Shown in pieces: positions 26,717 to 30,817 of a stretch of 30,817 nucleotides of DNA. Location: assembly GCA_021809365.1 (NCBI GenBank), contig JAKBAC010000028.1:1-30817 (forward strand). Direction: 5' to 3'. The first letter of the stretch is position 1, and each line of letters starts with the position of its first letter. This DNA comes from Planctomycetota bacterium (GTDB lineage Bacteria > Planctomycetota > Phycisphaerae > WQYP01). The notes beneath the pieces are model-generated. The model had not been told where the DNA came from and did not search any database. It saw nothing but the letters and a program-made list of their open reading frames with translations. The position numbers and the translations under genes are program-made.

Positions 26717-26984
26717 TCATTCTTCATACACTTCCCGGCGGTGGGCAATCCGAAACACCACCAAGCGTCTGGCCGCCGGTTCAACCCGAAACAGCCACCC
26801 GGTAGTCACCCGTTCGCAACCGGAAGGCACCATGTAGGCTTCCCCGCAAGGCTTTAGCGCCGCTTACCTCCGGCCAGCGTGCCAGCCGACGGTACAGCGA
26901 CTGAATCCGGACCTGGATATCCAGCGGCAATTGCTGGACGGCCACCTTGGCGTCATCCGTTTCCCGTACCTCGAACATTTTCAT
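26717..26984 (-). pseudogene. RelE/ParE-family toxin with a single-base frameshift
   Basis: The frame from ATG 26984 reads MKMFEVRETDDAKVAVQQLP and then KALRGSLHGAFRLRTGDYRV, a RelE/HigB-type mRNA interferase or ParE-type core. It then falls out of frame and stops at 26781. Skipping one base near 26794-26800 restores LFRVEPAARRLVVFRIAHR and REVYEE, ending in TGA at 26717-26719, which overlaps the antitoxin ATG. The restored product is 88 aa, the usual length. Either the gene is inactive or the extra base is a sequencing error. Toxin-first order is as in HigBA. Confidence 0.8.
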
Positions 26985-27012
26985 ATTATGACGTGAAAAG
27001 TCATTGAGTCAA
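26985..27012 (-). promoter_or_regulatory. Promoter and operator of the toxin-antitoxin pair
   Basis: On the minus strand TTGACT (27007-27012) and CATAAT (26985-26990) are separated by 16 bp. Between them is an inverted repeat ATGAC-N7-GTCAT (26988-27004). The start site would fall almost on the toxin ATG, so the transcript may be leaderless. The dyad is a natural autoregulatory site for the HTH antitoxin. Confidence 0.5.
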
Positions 27013-27078
27013 CTTTTATCCACTGCCCAGAAACGCCGATGACTTGGAAACTTGCAAAGGCTTAGGCAAATATTGCGC

Positions 27079-27149
27079 GCCCGGGTGAAGCGTGCCGCCA
27101 ACCGGATGGCAAGATCGTGCTGGTTAAAATAATTCGGAAACTGCGCCCG
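27079..27149 (+). repeat. 71-bp direct repeat, right copy (candidate att site)
   Basis: Matches 17087-17157 at 70 of 71 positions. It covers the 63 bp downstream of the tRNA-Arg gene and the last eight bases of that gene, so the tRNA end is intact here. Confidence 0.85.
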
Positions 27150-27215
27150 ACAGGATTCGAACCTGTGACCTGCGGTTTAGGAAACCGCCGCTCTATCCAA
27201 CTGAGCTACGAGCGC
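27142..27215 (-). tRNA. tRNA-Arg (anticodon CCU)
   Basis: A complete 74-nt cloverleaf on the minus strand: acceptor GCGCUCG/CGGGCGC with discriminator A, D stem GCUC/GAGC, anticodon stem GCGGU/ACCGC around UUCCUAA giving anticodon CCU, and T stem ACAGG/CCUGU around UUCGAAU. CCA is not encoded. It reads AGG codons. The antisense plus-strand ORF over it is a well-known spurious reading. tRNA-Arg 3' ends are frequent integration sites, which fits the direct repeat here. Confidence 0.97.
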
Positions 27216-27329
27216 TTGAAGCCATCATCCTCATTGGATTATAACACCATCACTTGTGCTTCGCCCGCCGGCGGCCTTTTTCCGCGGCTTGGCCGTGGGT
27301 AACGCCGCTGTCCCGCAGCCGCGTGGTGA

Positions 27330-28003
27330 TGCGGGGGGGGGGCGAGTATTCAGGAGTTAGGAGATAGGAGTTAGGAGAATAGGGAAGCGCTGTCGCTGCG
27401 GCGACGACGATGGGGTTAACCGCAAAGGGGGGTGACGATACGACGAGAAACTCACCACAACGACACAACGACACAAAGATACGACGATGGAACGACGGTT
27501 AGCCACAGAGGTCACAGAGGTCACAGAGGTTGGGATACGACGACGATATTTACCACGAGGTAGCGGAGGCTAATTTCAACGAACAACGAGTAACGAGCTA
27601 CGAACAACGGACACAAGTCGCTGCGGCGACGACGACGGTATTTACCACAACGACACAACGACACAAAGATACGACGATGGAACGACGGTTAGCCACAGAG
27701 GTCGCAGAGATCACAGAGTTTGGGACACCACGACGATATTTACCACGAGGTAGCGGCGGCCCTTGCCGCAGAGCAGGAGAACAGTAGAGAATTGACAGTA
27801 GAGCACATAAGGCTAAAACTCAAGAAATGCTGTCGCAAGATGAGGCAACCCCCTGCGGTCTACTTTCTATTTTCTACTTTCAAGGTGCCGCTGCGGCGGC
27901 TGGAGCAGGAGATCAGGTGATTGTTGAGCAGTAGAGCACATCCTTACAACGAGCAACGAACAACGGGCGTTGCCGCTTAATGAGTAATGAATAATGAACA
28001 ATG
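27330..28003. repeat. Low-complexity intergenic repeat region
   Basis: No convincing gene. 27454-27570 and 27644-27760 are a 117-bp direct repeat without gaps and with six differences, 190 bp apart. Around it are short recurring phrases: a GGAGTTAGGAGATAGG run near 27350, ACAACGA-type words, CACAGAGGT triplets, TTCTATTTTCTACTTTC near 27866, and TGAATAATGAACAATGAG near 27988. GTCGC-TGCG-GCGAC hairpins occur at about 27394 and 27618. Confidence 0.75.
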
Positions 28004-28004
28004 A

Positions 28005-28033
28005 GTGGATCGGAAAAAGGGTGATTTCTCGCG
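28005..28033 (+). repeat. 29-bp repeat, first copy
   Basis: Nearly the same as 30055-30082 (one A fewer and one T/C change there). Each copy lies about 480 bp upstream of a gene for a secreted protein. Confidence 0.55.
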
Positions 28034-28093
28034 CTTATACTATGGACAGTCGCCTATTAATGCGGAGTGGGCGCAGTGCTGTACTCTTGCGGA

Positions 28094-28238
28094 TCAGGTT
28101 GTTGTATCTTTTCGTGGCTTGCAGGTTTGCGTGGTCCGGCGATCATCATTGACGAAAAAAAAACGATTGACGGTTATTTCCACGCTGGGTAACGTGGTGG
28201 GGTACATCGGGGATGACAATGCGAGCGGTTCGAGCCAT
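28094..28238 (-). pseudogene. REP-associated (Y1/IS200-like) transposase remnant
   Basis: From ATG 28238 the minus strand reads MARTARIVIPDVPHHVTQR, then GNNRQSFF, the N-terminus of REP-associated tyrosine transposases. A run of nine A on the plus strand (28155-28163) shifts the frame. Dropping one base restores VNDDRRT, which fits the family for a few more residues. A stop then comes at 28094, and the rest, including the HUH motif and the catalytic Tyr, is missing. Confidence 0.75.
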
Positions 28239-28488
28239 GATGAACAATTTTTTACCATCCGGTCCGGGTGTCAAACAACAGGCGACTGTCCCAAGATTCC
28301 GCTTTTGAGGAATGTTTGTTCCGAGTAAAAAGGGGCGAGTTGATACCGCAGCGGCGCGCTGCATGTATTACGGCTTGATTCGGCCGAATGTGAAGTGCCC
28401 CATTATTTCGCCGAGGTGGAATACTGCTTGTGGCCGGGTGCGGCAATCGTCCGTCCCCCGCGCGGGTCGTCACGAATGGAGAAAAAGT

Positions 28489-29589
28489 ATGCGTACCCAA
28501 AATGAAAATACTGTGCATTCAGTTCGCGGCATCCTATTGTCGCTCATAATCATCGGAGCATTCACAGCGGTGGCCAATACTGTGGTCAAGGGAAGCACAC
28601 CAGGAAAGGATGGGTTGCTTAACGCAGTCGCAGCGTTGCGAACGAGTGTACGTTCTCATGCACAATCGGGCTACGGCATAGCCGACGAGGAGATAAGCAA
28701 AGTAACCAATGGGCAAAATACCAGCTTGGGCGGGCGTGTGAAGTTCTGGTTCAATGGTAATAAATGCCTGTGGCGGACGTACTCGGGTACCAGTGATCGT
28801 AAGATTCTTAGCAGTATGCTTATCAGGGAAGGGATCGCTGTGCAATATTCCCCTGGCCATGGGCATATAAGGAAGGGCTTCTTTGGCCAATTCACACCAT
28901 ACGTTACGGTCAGCACAGTAAAGTCGGTTTGCTCCCGCACACTGCTCGGGTTGGGGCCAATGATATGGACGTACAGGTACATTTCTGAAATTTCACCGAT
29001 GGATCACCATGATTGGCATTTTTTTGCGCAAGCGCGCAACTGGCACACTACAATCGCCCATGCCCCCAAGCCGACGACCACGGTAAGGAAGAAAGGAGCA
29101 TTGATAACGGTGCAATTCAATTGGCCGGTCGATCCGAGCTACGACCTATTTGGGATCAGACGTAAAACGGTTTTTGATCTGTCGGAAGGCGGTATGGTGA
29201 AGCGCTGGAAATTCTGGACGGATCAGGGTGTTGCCGGGCACCGCATGAAATTGTCAAATACAGTGGAAACCAAATGGCACCGCGTCGGAAGTTATTACTT
29301 TCCAAAAGCCAGAACAATAACAAATCGTAGTTGGACTCGAGAAAAAAATGGGAGTTGGCAAAAGGGTAACGGTTCGGTAATAAGAATCCGTTTTGTCCGT
29401 TTTACAATAGCACCGGTGGAAGAAAATATGTTCAGCATTGCCAGGCTGAATATCCCGAAGGGAACAGTGGTGATTGATAATGTGCACCGGAGCAGATTTC
29501 ATTATTCCTCGGCGACTGCTGCTCGCCTGCTGGGGCGTAAGGCATGTGCTGGCGGGGCTCACTCGGTTGCGCGCACTCGTGGGGAGTGA
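28489..29589 (+). CDS. Secreted or membrane-anchored protein of unknown function
   Basis: A 366-aa protein. The N-terminal hydrophobic stretch GILLSLIIIGAFTAVAN is a signal peptide or anchor. The rest is rich in beta-strand-like segments with many Trp, Tyr and Lys, for example RVKFWFNGNKCLWRTYSG and VETKWHRVGSYYFPKA. The pattern vaguely resembles LolA/LolB-like lipid-carrier folds, but no family is recognised with confidence. GGAG lies eight bases before ATG 28489. The final 25 residues (Ala/Arg/Gly-rich) look unlike the rest, and a new ORF overlaps there, so the natural end may have been changed by a frameshift. It sits alone between mobile remnants. Confidence 0.65.
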   Translation: MRTQNENTVHSVRGILLSLIIIGAFTAVANTVVKGSTPGKDGLLNAVAALRTSVRSHAQSGYGIADEEISKVTNGQNTSLGGRVKFWFNGNKCLWRTYSGTSDRKILSSMLIREGIAVQYSPGHGHIRKGFFGQFTPYVTVSTVKSVCSRTLLGLGPMIWTYRYISEISPMDHHDWHFFAQARNWHTTIAHAPKPTTTVRKKGALITVQFNWPVDPSYDLFGIRRKTVFDLSEGGMVKRWKFWTDQGVAGHRMKLSNTVETKWHRVGSYYFPKARTITNRSWTREKNGSWQKGNGSVIRIRFVRFTIAPVEENMFSIARLNIPKGTVVIDNVHRSRFHYSSATAARLLGRKACAGGAHSVARTRGE

Positions 29590-29821
29590 GCAGTACTCCA
29601 ACCAGTGGAAACTTTGCTACGTTGCATGGCGCTTCCTGAACTTTGCCCATGCCCGGAAAGATGCAAAGGCCACTGCGGAGATTCGTGCATATATCGCGTC
29701 ATGGAAACAGCACACGCAACGACAGAACGTGATGAGGTGGCTTTCTGAGGCACTAAAAGTGACGGGACCCGCACCGGAGCATATATGGAGCCCACCGATC
29801 AAAATCAAATTGCTAAAATAA
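29480..29821 (+). CDS. Small hypothetical ORF overlapping the previous gene
   Basis: A 113-aa frame from ATG 29480, or about 80 aa from GTG 29579 near the previous stop. The part after 29590 is helical and charged (FAHARKDAKATAEIRAYIAS and WKQHTQRQNVMRWLSEAL) and reads like a real soluble protein. The overlapping part looks like a shadow reading. No ribosome binding site is clear and no family is recognised. Confidence 0.3.
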   Translation: MCTGADFIIPRRLLLACWGVRHVLAGLTRLRALVGSEQYSNQWKLCYVAWRFLNFAHARKDAKATAEIRAYIASWKQHTQRQNVMRWLSEALKVTGPAPEHIWSPPIKIKLLK

Positions 29822-29857
29822 TATGCTTTGGTTTATCTTTATGGCCTGCCATACCCT

Positions 29858-30027
29858 ATTGTTTAGGGACCGTGCAAAAATAGCTTCACACTTTCTGGCT
29901 GGCCCTTTTGGCCGGTGGCATGGTTGTTCGCTCCTTACAGACCCACTGGCGGGGTATGCGCGTCGCCAGCGGCCAAAATCCCTGCGCCAAAAAATATGAA
30001 TTTATTTTTGCACAGTCCCTAAGCAAT
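29858..30027. mobile_element. MITE-like element with 25-bp inverted termini
   Basis: The left end 29858-29882 and the right end 30003-30027 are inverted repeats matching at 23 of 25 positions. The core word is GGGACYGTGCAAAAATA. The 170-bp element has no ORF of its own. Inside, GGCCAAAA/TTTTGGCC stretches add a second, imperfect pairing. It resembles a non-autonomous derivative of an insertion sequence, but no parent transposase is in the window and no clear target duplication was found. Confidence 0.7.
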
Positions 30028-30054
30028 TCGTGAACTGTGCGGAAAACGAACGGG

Positions 30055-30082
30055 GTGGATCGGAAAAGGGTGATTCCTCGCG
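30055..30082 (+). repeat. 28-bp repeat, second copy
   Basis: Matches 28005-28033 except for one missing A and one T/C change. It follows the MITE-like element by about 27 bp. Confidence 0.55.
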
Positions 30083-30200
30083 TTGGGATGCGGCTTTAAC
30101 AGAAGATTATTATTGTACATAAGCCGCTGGCACATAAGGACTTATGGTTGGCCGATCGGGGGAGAGGAAATAATTTTCTGGTTTTCTAAAGATTTTTTGC

Positions 30201-30228
30201 TTGACAGGAATCACAGCGTTGTTAGACT
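30201..30228 (+). promoter_or_regulatory. Candidate sigma-70-type promoter upstream of the last gene
   Basis: TTGACA at 30201-30206, 16 bp, then TAGACT at 30223-30228. The gene start is 305 bp further on, so a long leader carrying the tandem repeat would be transcribed, if this promoter is real. Confidence 0.35.
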
Positions 30229-30345
30229 TTACTGTACGGTTTGGATAGTTCCCTTGTTTCCTGTCCGAATCGCGGGAGTTTTGGAATGTTCTGGTCGTGG
30301 GAAAATTTGACCTCCTTGCTGGCTGCATCCGGCGGTGCGCGTAGC

Positions 30346-30417
30346 AACGCTTCAACGCTTCAACGCTTCAACGCTTCAACGCTTCAACGCTTCAACGCTT
30401 CAACGCTTCAACGCTTC
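30346..30417. repeat. Tandem repeat, nine copies of an 8-bp unit
   Basis: The unit AACGCTTC is repeated nine times without error. With eight bases per unit, any reading frame returns only every three units. It lies in the upstream region of the gene at 30533. Confidence 0.95.
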
Positions 30418-30532
30418 AATTAATTATACCAAATTTACGAAAATTTGCTCATTTATTGGCCCGCTCCGTGATTTTATTGCGGCAAGCCGCCGCGTTTTGT
30501 CAATCCACCCGTGTGTAGAACGGTGGTTCCAG

Positions 30533-30817
30533 ATGGTAAAGCATATACACGTAATAATCATGTCCGTTCTGGCGGCGGCACTATTGATTACAACCTCCCA
30601 TGCTTTCGGCGAATTGGCCGAGGCTCCACACGAAATTCCTCTCAATTGCCCGGCACATTATATTACCGCCATGATCCCCGATGGCCACGGCGGCGTATGG
30701 GTGGCTGGCGAAGACAGCGGCATTTACCATGGCATTCTCACAATCATTCCAAACCACAATAAAGCCCAAGACCGTCAGCCAGGCGCAATCTGGCATTCTG
30801 ATTTCCACATTCGTGCG
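30533..30817 (+). CDS. Secreted protein, beta-propeller-like N-terminus (partial)
   Basis: An open frame from ATG 30533 to the window edge (95 codons). It begins with a signal peptide (MVKHIHVIIMSVLAAALLIT, then a likely cleavage after SHA-FG). The mature part carries ITAMIPDGHGGVWVAGEDSG, the pattern of two-component-regulator propeller (Reg_prop) and similar beta-propeller blades. The 3' end lies outside the window, so domain composition is unknown. GGTGG stands about 10 bases before the ATG. Confidence 0.65.
   Translation, partial: MVKHIHVIIMSVLAAALLITTSHAFGELAEAPHEIPLNCPAHYITAMIPDGHGGVWVAGEDSGIYHGILTIIPNHNKAQDRQPGAIWHSDFHIRA

Noticed and set aside
27117..27302. Plus-strand ORF with TGFEPVTCGLGNRRSIQLSY
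   Set aside because: It is the antisense reading of tRNA-Arg, a known spurious protein pattern.
27330..28003. Possible CRISPR array because of spaced repeats
   Set aside because: Only two copies of a 117-bp repeat with non-unique spacer text, and no cas genes in the window.
28005..28328. 107-aa plus-strand ORF
   Set aside because: It covers the transposase remnant on the opposite strand and has no recognisable domain.
30241..30423. ORF containing NASTLQRF repeats
   Set aside because: The repeat in protein is only the translation of the 8-bp tandem repeat; no start signal or family.

Overview
The window (about 55% GC by eye) is a bacterial chromosomal segment. Its gene content suggests a member of the Planctomycetota, possibly Phycisphaerae-like: a DUF5107 protein with TPR repeats, a GH59 galactosidase, an EboB-type TatD hydrolase, secreted proteins of unknown function, and intergenic DNA with odd phrase-like repeats. 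This placement is inferred from gene types only; no marker gene was compared.

Region by region. (1) 1-930: an N-terminal scrap of a group II intron reverse transcriptase at the left edge, then tadA on the minus strand. (2) 931-7277: seven tightly packed or overlapping plus-strand genes (HAD phosphatase, M20 amidohydrolase, class III aminotransferase, PaaK-like adenylate-forming ligase, SGNH hydrolase, two small SMR-type membrane proteins). They look like one operon that makes, trims and exports an unknown small molecule. Convergent to it (7389-8562) is an EboB-like TatD hydrolase with a small partner gene. (3) 8893-10487: a SYLF lipoprotein, an N-acetylmuramoyl-L-alanine amidase and a DUF202 membrane protein. 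(4) 10635-12626: an ArnT-like glycosyltransferase on the minus strand, divergent from rpoN (sigma-54). (5) 14439-17096: ilvB and ilvN, the two subunits of acetolactate synthase.

(6) 17087-27149 is the most striking part: about 10 kb bounded by 71-bp direct repeats (70 of 71 identical). The left copy covers the end of ilvN and the right copy runs into the 3' end of a tRNA-Arg(CCU) gene. Inside lies a catabolic locus (sugar-proton symporter, 1,144-aa DUF5107/TPR protein, AraC regulator, divergent secreted GH59 enzyme with a discoidin-like domain) and a HigBA-like toxin-antitoxin pair whose toxin is frameshifted. A second, truncated copy of the antitoxin is fused to the left repeat. This looks like an acquired island for galactoside use.

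(7) 27216-30532 is gene-poor: a 117-bp duplication in low-complexity DNA, a broken REP-associated transposase, a secreted protein of unknown function, a 170-bp MITE-like element with 25-bp inverted termini, and nine copies of an 8-bp tandem repeat. A secreted, propeller-like gene runs off the right edge.

No CRISPR array, rRNA, replication origin, phage module or intact transposase was seen. Functions come from motif recognition by eye, with no database search.
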